Assembly: GCF_028554725.1 (NCBI RefSeq)
Contig: NC_071671.1
Location: forward strand, 7,616,001-7,680,000
Source: Zeugodacus cucurbitae
Lineage: Eukaryota; Arthropoda; Insecta; Diptera; Tephritidae
Reading direction: 5' to 3'
DNA: 64,000 nucleotides
The position numbers were made by a program, and so were the translations under genes. The notes beneath the pieces are model-generated. The model did not search any database, was not told where the DNA came from, and was given only the letters and a program-made list of their open reading frames with translations. Below, in pieces: positions 22,641-35,269 of this stretch; the stretch's first letter is position 1, and each line of letters begins with the position of its first letter.

Positions 22641-25600
22641 TATTAAATTTTTATATTATTATTTAAAAATTATTTATTTGTTTGCAGCTTACGTATTTCA
22701 AAGTACAGAAGAAGATATTAATATTCAAACAGTGTCTAGTGTCTATTACTGATTTAGTAATATAAATGAGCAAATAAAGGAAGTTTGTCGAAGAAAATAT
22801 AATAAAAACGTAAATATCCTTTACGCTAGCGCTATGCCATAATAACAACCGCCATTTTAAGTGCGGCAACTAAAAATATACGCAACACAATATTTATATA
22901 TGTATGTATGTATAGAAGAGACATTTTAGACTTTTACAAGCCTTTGAAATTCCACAACAGACTCTATGGAATTAAATTTCTACATACATAAGATTAGAAT
23001 AAATACCAGAAATGCCGACATTTCAAACATTACTGCTCACATAATTGCATTAGTAATGCGACAAGGTAGGTGTATGGCAACGTAGCAGTACTACTGACTT
23101 GACTACTTGACTACTGAACTAATGTAAGTGATCTTTTAGGCAATCATAACGATTAACTTTTCTCATTAGTAACCAGTAAGTGCAACAACTCCTACCTACC
23201 ACCATGATCGCGGTGGCCGGACTGGCTGGCTAGCTTGGCTTGCTTACATTACATTACATTACTTTTATGTACTTACTTACTTACTGGATATTTCTGTACT
23301 GTATGCTTGTATATACCATATAATATGTGTGTGTATGTACCGCTTGACCGCCGACAACTCAAATAATTGATATCCCAAGAAGGTATTTCATTTAATTAAA
23401 TTCACCAGCCACTTACAAAGCGATTCTGAATTTTTCTGTGGAAGACATGCTGGCGACGTTGTGCAAGTATGTCGTTCACTTGGCGTAAAAGGCAAGATGC
23501 CATTTGGAGTGATGATGATGCGACCAATATGCATCACAAACCAACAACCAACACCAATCTTTAGCATACACCACCACTCCTCCACCTCTCACCTCGTCCA
23601 GTAAACAACGGAAAACAACTCAACATACAGGCAGTCAGTCAGTCAGTCTGCAAAGCAAAGCATCTTCACTCTAACCAACAAACGCAGTCGATCAGCACAA
23701 CTAGCTAGCAGCTTAGCGGTCTAGCGATCTAGCTAGCCAAACAGGCAGCCATCGATCGTCTTGATCGGCGCATACGTATCGATCGATCGATTGAACCTTC
23801 AATAAACACACACACGCCGCATAGCATAGCATAGCATACTTATGAGCTGAGCGGCAGGGTGACAGGACGTGCGTTTGGTGGTACTCATGTTGTTAGACTG
23901 TCTGGGGTTTGCTGTGCAAGATCAGCTAATACTTAACTATTACCAATGCTATTGGACAGTCAAAAGGGGCGGTGGGAGGTGTGTGTGTTGTTGTTGCTGC
24001 TGCACAAATAGGGGTATAAATCTAGTTGTACTTGCTGGCCTACCCGTGGCGTTACTCGTCGTGGCAGTGTCAATGTGAACAGGAGTAGCATAGAATCGAC
24101 CATTATGGTTAGTAGTAGATAACTATAGTGGACAACAAGATCTTTATATATATGTATGTATGTAAGAGAGTACATGTTGTTTGTTGGAATGCAGTGATTA
24201 TCATCAGGGAGCAATAACTGTGATGACATAGCAGTTCAAACTGCAGCGAGTAGTACTAGGCGAAGTCGTCATCGCCGAGATACACAAACACACACACACA
24301 CACAAGAAGGCTTAAAAGTGGCATAAAAAGTGGCAAACTCTGGTGCAGCATAGACGCTTAGACGCATCATAGCCTCGTAGCCTCGTAACTAGTCACTGCA
24401 CGTGGTTGGAAAACTATTTCCTATTTAAGGATGTCAGGCGATAGGCTGTGGCAGCCAGCAGCGAGCAGTCAGGCAACGTGCTGGCTCTGTGTTCTATTCA
24501 AGTCACAATAGTTGGGGAAATACTTGTACTTTATATGCTCATACGGGATGCAGTAGATGTGTTTGCTGCTTTCTACGTTTATATTTACGTTTTATAACTC
24601 TATAGGCAAACGAGAGTACGTAAGAAAGTTTGAGCATAACAAATTCTTTAGACGATACGCAACTGCTACGATGATTTCTGATTTGGCTGATGGGCTGCCG
24701 GCTGACTGCTGCGATTGTTGCTGATTGTTGTTGCGACTGCTACTGTTTGTTGTTGATTGCTGCTGATTGTTGTTGGTGGTGGTTGCTGCTGATTGTTGTT
24801 CGTTCCTGCTGTTTGTTGTTGGTTGCTGCTGCGGATTGTTGTTAGTGTTGCTGTATTGCTGGACTGTTCCGCCATCATCAACAGCATCAACATTTCGCCA
24901 ACGTCAACTTCCACTTGTGTGTGTGTGTTGTCAGTGTCTGTCCGTCAGTACGACTGTTTGAGGACGAATATTTGCGCGTTGCATTTGTTGGCACGCACAT
25001 ACATACAAACAAACATATGGTTACTGGCGTATTGGTGACGTACTCGTACTCGTACTCCGACTCCGACTCACCAACGTACGTGTATAATGATACATTACGC
25101 AAATCCTCCAGAGGTTGTAATGCTGTCGCATGTTTTTACCATTTCTGGCCTTTAGCGCTGCAGCAGCAAGTATGTCTCACTAAACTCCAAGCCAAGCGGG
25201 CGCACAGTTAAAAACGTATACACACACACACACACACACACCTATATATGTGTGTATATAGAAGTGAAAAAAATACAAAATAAATCAGTAATAAAAATAA
25301 AACTAGACATTGAGAAATGCTGCAGAAAAAATGAAGATTCTGAGAAAAATCCGGTATGGAATGTTCCAGTGGGATTTGTCAAAACTTCTTTAAAATAGAA
25401 AAAACGCACTTACATGTGTAGGTCTGTATGTTTGTTTGTGTGTGCGTGTATGAGTACTCGAGGCATATTGCATACCGCATTGCAGTTGTAGTACTACATG
25501 AACGCATCCACTTAACGTGTGCCACAATCAACAGTAACTCACAAAATATTTATCAGCAATTGCAAGTACAGCGGATGGCACAAGTGGACAATTAAGTCAA

Positions 25601-25690
25601 CTGATATGATTTAAAAAGCTTTAATGGTGCTACTACTCGCTCGTTTTACAGGACTCAAATAAAGAACAAAAACACTCTTCGAGTTCAGTG
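22641..25690. other. Gene-free stretch with simple repeats and CpG-rich parts
   Basis: It contains ACATT and CTTA runs (23245-23285), clustered ATCGATCG words (23750-23795), a GCATA run (23818-23840), CA runs (24285-24303 and 25219-25241) and a long TTG/CTG-rich tract (24700-24860). A CTCGTA/CTCCGA hexamer run lies at 25042-25070. No gene is recognised. Confidence 0.5.
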
Positions 25691-25744
25691 GCCAATTGGA
25701 GCATGTGTTTGAGGTATACAAGTTGATAATTATTTATTTGAAAG

Positions 25745-26235
25745 AACGGAGCTCTGGTCACATAACAGTCGAGTTTCGAGGTTACGAAAACCGTATAATA
25801 CTCGGATTCTTATTCGATCAAGGACTTTGGATTCGGTTTTGTTTCCACAATAGTCGGGTTTCCGTAGAGAGTACGAATAGCCATCGACCAGGGATCGTAC
25901 ATTCGATCAAGGTTCCGTTGCCATAGCAGTCGAGTCTTTATACTTGGATCTTGGATCTTTAATCGATACTGTACTGTGGAGTCGGCCAGAATTCTGTTTC
26001 CACGATAGTTAAGACGGGGTTAGTGGATCGAATTAACTACTGTCATCGACCAAGGACTGTGCATTTGATTCGGCCAAGGTGTTTTCTCCACGATAGTCGG
26101 GCCTCCATAAGCGGAACACACGCGTAACGTACTAAGGACCAAGCAAGGACAGTGCATTCGATTCGGTCACATTTTTGTTTCCACGATAGTCGGTACTACG
26201 TTAGCGGAACGGACTAAGTACTGCCATCTCGAAAG
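25745..26235. repeat. Degenerate tandem array, ~85-bp unit, about six units
   Basis: The landmark TTTCCACGATAGTCGG or a variant recurs at about 25755, 25842, 25918, 25996, 26085 and 26176. Between landmarks lie shared words such as GCGGAACG, CATCGACCAAGGACTGTG and CATTCGATTCGG. The landmark is the reverse complement of the dispersed word CGACTGTCGTGGGAACG seen near 38.07 kb, so array and dispersed copies share an origin. No coding capacity. Confidence 0.8.
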
Positions 26236-28060
26236 CATTTCTCAAAATCATTTTCTTTCTGACGATACAACAACAAGAACCATGCCATGTTTCGATTTCC
26301 AAATTTTAAAAATCCAACTAAACTATTTACAACATCTAAAGTTCTCATCTAAAAATCCAACAGTCTTGAAGAAATTATAGAGCTCTGTGCTTTGGTAAAT
26401 TCTTATACTTCTATACCGACATTCATTCGGAAAAGCTTGGAAGCACTGATTTAGGTATTCTGTATTAAGTGGAACATAAGACTTGTTAACTCTTAGAAAA
26501 TTGGTATTTGAAAATGTATAGCTAATCGGCAAGATTATGGAGTTGTTATTGCATTTAGAGGTTAGGGAGAGCTTTAGTGATCGTAAATGGCAAGGTTGAT
26601 ACTTATATAGCTAGCCAATTATCCAACAGTCTAGTAAGTAAGTTTTTCTTCTAAATCTGTAAATTCTTACAGCTTTTAGAAAACTTACGCTTAAAAAGAT
26701 ATGGTTCTTTCGGCGATCTTTTCATCAAATATTCGCTACTACAACCAAAATTTGGCTTTAAAGTTATGATTTCCCGTTAGTCGGTCGAAACCATCGATAG
26801 ATACGAGTCTGTAATCCGCTTTTTGTAGAATCCGCTGAAAAAGTAGCGTGAGAAATTTGATTGTAAACTTAATTATTGCACTCACAAAAATGTGTTGAAG
26901 CTTGCCGCTCACTATCCCATAAGCGCTGAAAATAATACTATAAATAAGACTTTGTTAAAGCGAAAATAACGGATAAATTATTTAAGTATGTATGTATGTA
27001 TGTATGTACTTAATAAATTGCATAATCCCTTAAGTGTGTGCATTTTTGTCAGTCACTGTCTACCCACTAGCGGCTTGCATGTCATATATGAAGGGGCGTA
27101 TGTTCGTCACTCATATATTGCAAATACATATATCTGTACAATCACGTGTGTCGTTGGCCATATCTAATTGCAGGTGCTTCTCTAATTTGGCTATGATCGA
27201 CATTTTACGCATTGTTGTGACAACAATGTTCCTTTTAGACGGATTCCACACGCTTCAACACCTACAAAAAACGCCCAAATAAGGATTGCTTAGTTGATCC
27301 GTAACGTAGAATAAAATAAATTATTTCAAAATTCATTTCAAACAAACAAGTTTTTCCAGAACATAACGGCATATGTACATACATATGTATATAAATATAT
27401 CTACTACAAAAGCACTAAACAAACAAAAACGCGCTTTATTAAAGCCTTTAAGCCACATTTAATAAGCGCTTAAATAAAACATTAAAATTACGGTAATCAT
27501 TTCCTTTGCACCAAAGTGTAAATATGAAAAATTGCTGACATCCATTTGCATATGGGGCGCGTCACTCAGACACTTGTCTCCAAGCGCAATCACTCATAAT
27601 AATGCCAAATACAAAGCGGCTGTACGCGCGTCGCTGCGGCATTCCTACAAGGGGAGGAGTTTGCTAGCGTTCAACCAATAGCACCGTAAATGTTGTGAGC
27701 CGTAGTTATGATTTCTGCTTGTTTTTTCCCACTACATTTTGTTGTTGTTGCTGCCACTCAACGACAAACGCCTGAATATATATGTATAAACATTTATATA
27801 TACATATGTATAAATTTATAAATCAAATCAAAATCGCGCGCCTTAGACTCAACACACAACTGTCAATGTTGTTGCTGTTGTTGTGTCGCGTGTGTCTGTA
27901 TTGGTGCATTTGTAAAAGATAAGGCCTTCATTGGCAGTAATAGTTAATTAAAGTCTGGCTTGAACGCTTTGAATATTCGTGAATGCCAAAAGAGAAGCCA
28001 ATACCAAAAAAGCAAATAACAAAAAAAAAAAATAAAACACATGCACGAAAACAAAAACAA
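26236..28060. other. No gene recognised; upstream of blistered
   Basis: AT-rich DNA with a GTAT run (26987-27007), a CArG box (27275) and TATATG-rich words near 27370 and 27780. It may hold bs enhancers; nothing in the sequence proves it. Confidence 0.45.
27275..27284 (+). promoter_or_regulatory. Perfect CArG box, 2.5 kb upstream of blistered
   Basis: CCAAATAAGG matches CC(A/T)6GG exactly. Several such matches are expected by chance in 64 kb of AT-rich DNA, so position near an SRF gene is the only added support. Confidence 0.25.
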
Positions 28061-28499
28061 TGCCATGAATGAAGCGCGTCTCAACGGCACTCACTGAGCG
28101 GAGCGCCAGTAAAAATAGCTGACTAGCGAATGAAAACTTCGACTGCGACTTGAAAGAGTAACACAAATAAGTCTCCACACAAGTTGGCGCTCTCATTCTC
28201 CGCCATATGAATATGAACGAAGAGCCAACTCAACTGGCGCGCTCCAAAACGAAAGCACACCGCAGCATTTTGGCGGCGCTCCGGCTAGCTGGCTTGTCGA
28301 CTGGCTGGCGCTCCACACAATAACGCTTTACGTGTATGTGTGTGTGTGTGTGCTTTACTTGTGAAGCTCTCCAGTTTTGCCGCAGCATGAAATAAGGAAA
28401 AATAAAAAAACGGTCGTGCTGTGTGACGCGATCGAAAGCGAGTTTATTCGGTAGCGCGCCTCCATCTAGAGAACATCAAGGTGGTCGCAATAACGACAT
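28061..28499. other. CpG-rich block upstream of blistered
   Basis: This has more G, C and CpG than its flanks, with repeated GGCGCTCC/GCGCTCC words, and stands directly before the presumed bs leader. Promoter function is plausible but inferred. Confidence 0.35.
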
Positions 28500-28655
28500 A
28501 AACGCATTGATATAATTTCATATTTGTCTGTTACAAGCGATATTTCCGCAGTTTACGTATTTTTTTACGGCCAACAAGCGAGCGTACATAAGTGGTAATA
28601 GCGCTCCTTATCAGTTTGGCGTACAGCGTTTGGATTATAATAGCGATTTATAGCA

Positions 28656-28703
28656 ATGGCAGCAGCAGCAGCGGCTTTAGTACAAGAATTCCATAAATCT
28701 TAA
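28656..28703 (+). CDS. Candidate upstream ORF of blistered (15 codons)
   Basis: An ATG with G at -3 and G at +4 opens a short frame of one Met, five Ala, then LVQEFHKS and TAA. It starts about 43 bases after an initiator-like TCAGTT and about 1.1 kb before the blistered start. If it lies in the mature leader it could reduce translation of the main ORF. It may be chance, since GCA repeats are common here. Confidence 0.25.
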   Translation: MAAAAAALVQEFHKS

Positions 28704-28970
28704 AAACATTTATGGTGGATAATTTAAAAAAAGTTCTTACAACGTTTTAGCCATAAAAAGTATTGAAAACAACAGCTTTGAAATTTTTTGGTGAAATTCT
28801 ACAGCGAAAAACAATTACTACAACAGAGTGGCAACAATTTTTACGATAAAAGCACACATTTTGCAACACTGAAACAGCATTGAAAGCAATTGACAGCGTC
28901 AAAAGAGCTGACAGCAACAACAACAACAACTATATAGAAAGCAGAGAGACAGTGAGCGGAGAAGAGCGTA

Positions 28971-28980
28971 CCATATATAG
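28971..28980 (+). promoter_or_regulatory. CArG-like site (one mismatch) in the blistered 5' region
   Basis: The sequence CCATATATAG differs from the SRF consensus CC(A/T)6GG at one position. It lies 0.8 kb before the bs start codon, within the presumed leader or promoter. Vertebrate SRF genes are autoregulated through promoter CArG boxes (established), so this could serve feedback. A ten-base near-match is weak evidence. Confidence 0.25.
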
Positions 28981-29757
28981 TTTGACATTTGTTGATTCTG
29001 ACAAGCGTTTAGCAGTGGCCGCAGCTAAAAGGAATCGAAGAAAAGTAATCGACCAATAGTCCGGAGTGCCAAATTTTCGACGGCGCGTTCCGTTTGGAAA
29101 CTGTGTTAATTTAGATAAAAATTTGGTTAAAATTAAAAATAGGAATCGCAGCACTGCACGTTACCTGTGTGTGTTCCGTAATTTCGTGTGTATATTCCTG
29201 CAACGGTCGTTCATATTAGTGTGCAAGCAATTCGACGAGCCACATGCGTTAATTTGACAGTTGCGTGCAGCTGTCTCGTCGTCGCCTTCTTGTTTTTGTG
29301 GTGTCCGATTCGATGCTGATACGATCCGAGATTCCCTCAAAAAGTGTCAAAAGTGCGTTTTTGTGTTTATTTTTGGAATTCAAGTGTTTGCTGTTGTCTT
29401 GTACAGGCCACAAAAGGCACCAATAAGAGCCCCACATTCACCGTGTTTACGCTGCTTGTACGCGATTTGTTACAATTTAGTGTTGAAACGAATGAGAAAG
29501 TGATATTATTGTAGTGTTGAGGTTTGCAGTGACGTGCCGTGTCGTGCCGTTTGATATTGTCTATCAAAGCAAGTGCTCCTGCTAACTGACTGCCGATTAC
29601 GGTGTATTAAAAGCGCCTACGGCAATAACAACCAACAGTACCATTGCAACTACAAACAACCGCTAACCAACAGCAGTTGCTAACAAGTGTGTTTGTGTAT
29701 TTTATTTAATAAAGGTGTAAACATAAAGTCGTCACGGTGGAGAACTTCTACCTTAGA

Positions 29758-30402
29758 ATGGATCCTACGCGAGGTGACTCGCGCTACAACCTCAACTACC
29801 CCATGAGCGGTATCGGCCTAAGTTTGGCCGATCAAGCCGACATATATGGTGGTAATCCAGCGGCTGTCAGTGCGCTGGGCGGTCGTCCACCATCAGGCGG
29901 CCTCATACAGCCGATGGGTGTTGGTGCCGGTGGTGGATTCAGTTCACGTTCGAGCGGTCTCATGCCCAATAGCACACAGTGTCAATCGTTGGTTAGCGGC
30001 AGCGGCAACAGTACAGGTGGCCATACAAGTCAACAACGTGGTATCAAACGTGCTGGTTCCGATTGTTATGAAGATCATCATCGTAGTAGTAGTGCTACGG
30101 GCATGTCAACGCAATCGTTGCAAGGACTCGATTGTGTTGGTGGTAGTGCGCAACAAAGTGCACAACAGCAACAGCAGCAGCAGCAACAACAGCAGCAGCA
30201 ACAGCAACAACAACAGAGTCAAGTGAGCGGCAACGTGCCGGATGTGGTGGACGACAGTTATACTGCGTTGCAAAACAAAAAGTCACCTCCTGCCAATGGC
30301 AAGAAGACAAAAGGGCGAGTCAAAATCAAAATGGAATATATCGATAATAAATTGCGTAGATATACGACATTTTCCAAACGTAAAACCGGCATCATGAAGA
30401 AG
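29758..30402 (+). CDS. bs: blistered (serum response factor), coding exon 1
   Basis: This exon encodes the N-terminal 215 residues of the fly serum response factor, a nuclear MADS-box transcription factor that binds CArG boxes. In Drosophila it is needed for terminal tracheal branching and wing intervein fate (family knowledge). Visible parts are a start MDPTRGDSRYNLNY, a Gly/Ser-rich region, a run of 18 glutamines at residues 136-153 (30163-30216, mixed CAA/CAG), and from about residue 186 the MADS box, with GRVKIKMEYIDN and TTFSKRKTGIMKK. I chose the ATG at 29758; the frame is open upstream through a GTG at 29737 but meets TAA at 29710. The exon stops at AAG|GTGAGT (30402/30403), in phase 0 and exactly where the MADS box must continue with AYELSTLTG, which exon 2 supplies. 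Identity is very secure; the variable N-terminal length is species-specific. Confidence 0.96.
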
Positions 30403-31636
30403 GTGAGTGTGGCAAAACAAAAAAACAATAAATTTAGTACTGATAAGTTGTAGATGTAGAAAATATGATAAGTGCCACTTGTTTTTGAAGTGTAAATAAT
30501 GGTCTGATTTTGAAATCATAGTTAACTATTTTAAATGAACCTTACGTAGGGCGGAAAAACTTCTATCATAGCTAGTTGAATGAAGAAAGCGTTGCCTTTT
30601 TTAAATGTAGAATATAATTTAGGAATCCTTCATACCTTTAGCTATTGTTAAGTATGTATGTACATACATATTTATTATTGCTGCTACCATTATAGAAATA
30701 TATATACGTTATTTAAAAGTACATAAGTACATTATGAAATCACCACACGACAAGCATAAGACTTAAGTGGTTTTCGTTTAGTTAAAGTACTAGCCGTACG
30801 CTTAAACTCTTATTAAACATATAAACGTACATAAATATATTTATTTATTTATATACGTGTTAAGTGCTCTACAATATGTCTTACCATATCCATATTATTG
30901 GCTACGTGTGTATCCGCTTTCTATCAGTAGGCGTCTTATCTTTTTAAATGCAGCAGATAGACAAAGTAACACGCTTTAAGTTTCACAGCCTTTTCTAAGT
31001 GCATCACACGAAATAAATCAATAACAAAACTTCAAGCAGCAGTAGATATTGTGCCAGCTACTGTGTGTATGTTTGTTGTACAAAGTGCGCTGTGAGAATG
31101 TTAAAGATGTGCGGCTTTTAATTCTTCTACATTGTGCAAACTTAAAAAATAAAATGTTAACACTTTGGCACACGCTTACGCATTTGCATTTGGCTTATTT
31201 TCCCCGTTTATCGCCATCAGCAATCGAATTTGGAATTTATTCCAGTTGCTAAAGTGTAGTAGGTAGGCTACCAGCTTTAAGTTTACACACGTTTTTTTGT
31301 TATTATTTTTTATTGACGTATCTACGGGTGGCGTGTAATTATTCGTTAAAATTCTTATAAGAAAAACATCCTTGCTTTTATATCTTATAAGGTTAAAAAT
31401 GCTATGCAAAAACGATAGTGGTCTAATTGGAAGCCTAAGTGAAAATCAAGTTAATTTTCAAGTAGAGAACCTCAAATGTAAATAATATCTAATAAGTAAT
31501 AATCTAATACAACAAAATGTTTATTCTTTATTTTATTGTGCAAGATTCCACTTAGAAATTGATTAAAATCCAAGTTGGAATTCCTAAAACAATAATTTCA
31601 CTGAACAATTTATATTTTTGTATTAATTTTTCTTAA

Positions 31637-32114
31637 CAGTGGAACTTCTGTAGCTCGAATCACCATAATCCACAAAAAAACTTCGAGTTAGAGAGACTTC
31701 GAGTTATATAATTTTCATTAAAACATATAAATTTTTAAAAAGCTCTAAAATAAGATTTATACACTGTTTTCTTTATTTGTTTCGCAAAAATTTTTTATAG
31801 ACATACGTTAAAAGATGTTTTTTATAATTTTGTTTATTACATTTTGCTATTGCTTGGCTCTTGACGTCTATATCTTATGCCTTTGTTTAAATGATGTATG
31901 CAATCTATAACTGTAATATTATATTTTTTGTTCGCCTCCGTAGGATATAGAGGAACTCTTTTAAAATTCTGCCTCGATCGTAAAATTTGAAATTTTGTAT
32001 TATGCCCTGACCAAAAAGTTCGATTTATGGAAGGAAATTTGTATGAAAGTTGCCTTCTATTGCCCCTTCAAGAGTTCGAGTTATGGAGATCTTCGAGTTA
32101 TAGGAGTTCCACTG
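31637..32114. mobile_element. Pogo-like MITE, 478 bp, in blistered intron 1
   Basis: The ends form an imperfect ~24-bp inverted repeat. The left end reads CAGTGGAACTTCTGTAGCTC and the right end, reverse complemented, CAGTGGAACTCCTATAACTC, then GAA in both. The CAGTGGAAC start and the CTCGAA words are typical of pogo/Tigger-type TIRs. TA follows the right end directly, but on the left TA is separated from the element by one A, so the expected TA duplication is eroded. Subterminal TTCGAGTTA words repeat inside. There is no transposase ORF. Confidence 0.8.
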
Positions 32115-32847
32115 TATATTGTATCACAAATTGTGTACCGTTAGATTTTTTTATTCTCAGCAGACCTTTAACTACGAATATATTAAAAGCAGGATATTAT
32201 TTTCCATTCTTGGTGTTGCCATACTGTACGTTCTGTGGAAAATAACCCATTTTTTTCTTTTTTTAATTCGGTTCCTAAGTTAGTTTGGTCTTAGCTTCAG
32301 GTAGCTAATTATTAAAATGGAATATTTTTCTCAACTCATCTTGCACGTAATTATTATTGAAAATATCGAGGTTGATGGCGGAAATAATCTGACTAATAAT
32401 CCGTCTAACACCGTAGATGTCCCTTCATACATCAACCATAATCAGAAAATCGATAGATCCAATATTGGCTTCAGCTCTTCTGAATTATCTTCCGTTCCGA
32501 AAAAATCTAACCTAAAAAGTATCTGAAACTCAAACAATTAGAATTTACTTTGGGTTTCCGTTTCTTAGCCAAATTTTCGAAAGACTTTTGACAATTTACT
32601 GTTATAAAGACAATAAACCAGCCAACTGAAGTTCAACGAACTTCATTTCTTAGTCTAATAGCAACATAGATAGCCATAGCCAGAGTTTAACTGTATTTCC
32701 CTATAGTTTTCAATACAAAAAGTCACAGATTTGGACATGAAAGTTACCAAATATGCTTAATTTAGGACAAAGTTCTGTTAGTTAGTTAATAGAAATTTGA
32801 AAAAAGAAAAAAAAAAACAAAAAACCGGAAAAATGTTTTACGTACAA

Positions 32848-32872
32848 CACACACACACACACACACACACAC
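32848..32872. repeat. CA microsatellite in blistered intron
   Basis: An uninterrupted CA dinucleotide run of about 12 repeats, a likely polymorphic marker close to bs. Confidence 0.95.
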
Positions 32873-32974
32873 CAATATGTGCTTTTAGTGAGTTAAATAG
32901 CAACATCTGCCAGAGGTGGGTGGTTGTATATCATAGTAGATAAGCAAAACTCTGGGAGCATATGCTCGTAACTA

Positions 32975-32984
32975 CCAAAATTGG
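32975..32984 (+). promoter_or_regulatory. Perfect CArG box in blistered intron 1
   Basis: CCAAAATTGG matches the SRF consensus exactly and lies within the large first intron, a usual place for enhancers in fly developmental genes. It could equally be chance. Confidence 0.25.
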
Positions 32985-33529
32985 GCAATTTTTTGTGTGA
33001 CATTTTGCGTGGTCGCCGGCGGTGAGTTTAGGGCGCGCGCAGCGTTTAACCACGCAAGCGACCTGTGTCCACAGCAAGCTGTTGATTTTTAATATATTTT
33101 ATATATATTTGAAAATAAATTTTATAGATACTCGTATATGTTTTAAGTGCTAAATAATGCCAAAAAAAAGTGTACCAAACACAATATTCGCGCACATGAT
33201 ATCATCAGCGGCGTTCAATTCATGATGAGTTGCTTTGCTGCACAAGCCAGAGTTCCATTAGGTTACTTTTATTTTTTCTTTTAAGCAACCACGCATGCGT
33301 GGGTTAAGTTTTGCTCATTTGACTACACAACCATTGACAACATGTTGTTGCCGTGTCATCATTCGCCATGTGTTGCTGTTGCTTGTACATATGTATGTGC
33401 TTAATGTGCGATAGATACGTATGTAGCTGTTATTGATATGAAATCTAAAACGTAGAAACGCAAGAATATTGAAATCTGCACGCCTACAATGCTTGCAGCA
33501 GCAGCGCATAATTATATAAAATAAAAGTG

Positions 33530-35255
33530 TTTATTGGAAAATTTATTATTTTATATTATATTTATACCAGATTTGTGGTATATAAAATCATGTATGTATA
33601 TTTTTTTAAATTTATTTTAAAGTTATAAAAAATTATTTTGTGATCAATTTATTTTAATACTTTTTTTAAATTTTATTACAATTATTTCATTTCAATTTTT
33701 TTTATTTATATTTTTTTATTTTTTTATTTATATTTTTTATTTTTTTATTTATATTTTTTATTTCATTTTTTCAACTTCAATTTAATAAAATACTTTTTTT
33801 CCAAATTTTATTACAATTATTTTGTATTTAAAATTAAAATTTTTTATCATTCAAATTTTTTTTTATTTATGTAATTTATTATATTTTTTTTTATTTTATT
33901 TTTTCAACTTGCTTATTTTAGCAAACAAAAATTTAGAAACATTTTTTTTTTAACATTTCATCCCAGTATTCAAACTTTTTCGAATTATTATTTTTTATTT
34001 AATTGCCTTTAAATTTATGGTGCTAAAATAATGACAACAATTAATTTTGTATATCATTGCAATGTTTTCTTAATTAAATTTAAAAATAATAATATTTGAA
34101 TAGTTTTCTTTATATAAAATAATAATATTTTAAATTAAAAATAATTTCTTGATTACTAAAACTTTTTAAAAAAATGCAATATTATTTGCATAAATCTTGT
34201 TAAATAATTTTTCATTTATTTTATTTTTATATTTTTTTTTAATAATATTTTTTTATATATTTTTTATATAATTAATTTTTGTTTATAATTTTTTTTGAAC
34301 ACATTTTTTATATAAATATCACTATACATAATAAATGCTAATTTTTAGTATGAATATTTATCAATTTCCCAATTATATAAAAACTCAAAATGTTATTTTC
34401 TTTAAAATATTATTCAAAAAAAAAATTTTATTTGTATAATTCTTGTTAAATTTTTTTTTTTTAATTTATTATTTAAAGGTAAATTTTTTTAAATAATTTT
34501 TTTTTTTAATTTTTATTTTTTTATTTAAATTATTTTATTTTATAATATTTTTTATCATCGTTTAAATTTCACTTTAGCATATATTTTTAATAGCAATATT
34601 TATCAATTTCACAATTATATAACATATATTAAAATATTATTTTCTTTATGTTTATTTCATAAATTCAACAAATTTCATTATTAAAGTTTACATATATTTT
34701 ACAATAATATTGCAATTAAAGTTGTTCATTAAAAAATATTTAATTTTTAAATTGTTTGACAAATTTCTTAATTTTTTATAATTAGGAAATCAAAGAATTT
34801 TGCTTTTGATATTATATATAAAAAATACAATAATAATATTACAATAACAAAAAAAAAAAAATAAAAACAATTATTTTTATTTTTTTTAATTAAATTAAAT
34901 TTTTGTAATTTTTTAATAATTTTTTTTTTATAATTTTTAATAATTTTTTTTTTATAATTTTTAATAATTTTTTTTTATAATTTTTTAATACTTTTTTTTG
35001 TTATTTTTTAATAATTTTTTTTTTGTAATTTTTTAATAATTTTTTTATTTTATTTTTTTTTAATAGTTTTTTTATTTTTTTTAATAGTTTCTTTTATTTT
35101 TTAATAGTTTTTTTATTTTTTTAAATATTTTTTTATTTTTTTTTTAATTTTTTTTTTAATTTTTTTTTATTTTTTTTTTAATTTTTTTTTTATTTTTATT
35201 TTTTTTTTTAAATCATTCTTATCCAAATTTCAAAGATTGCAAAAAAATTATTTTT
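33530..35255. repeat. AT desert in blistered intron 1 with T-ladder repeat
   Basis: Over 1.7 kb the sequence is almost only A and T. From about 34905 to 35055 a ~20-bp unit (TTTTTAATAATTTTTTTTT with ATAA or GTAA joints) is repeated several times and then grades into T-runs broken by TTTATTTT and TTTAATTT. No coding signal. Confidence 0.85.
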
Positions 35256-35269
35256 ATTTTTTTTACTTA

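Larger units (their letters stand above)
28500..29757 (+). other. bs: Probable blistered 5' leader and promoter-proximal region
   Basis: No in-frame upstream extension is possible beyond TAA 29710, so the sequence before 29758 is leader or promoter. A block with many CpG dinucleotides (about 28060-28480) lies upstream. TATCAGTTTG at 28610-28619 fits the insect initiator TCAGTT but has no clear downstream promoter element. The segment has several upstream ATGs, including a short ORF at 28656-28703, and a CAA/CAG-rich stretch near 28915. The transcription start is not determined by sequence alone. Confidence 0.4.

Noticed and set aside
24666..24914. Minus-strand Q/N-rich ORF (82 codons)
   Set aside because: Produced by the TTG/CTG-rich tract; no conserved neighbour, splice context or known product.
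29737..29757. Upstream in-frame GTG adding seven residues (MENFYLR) to blistered
   Set aside because: Non-AUG start with no special context; the ATG at 29758 gives a start that fits the family, MDPTRGDSRYNLNY.
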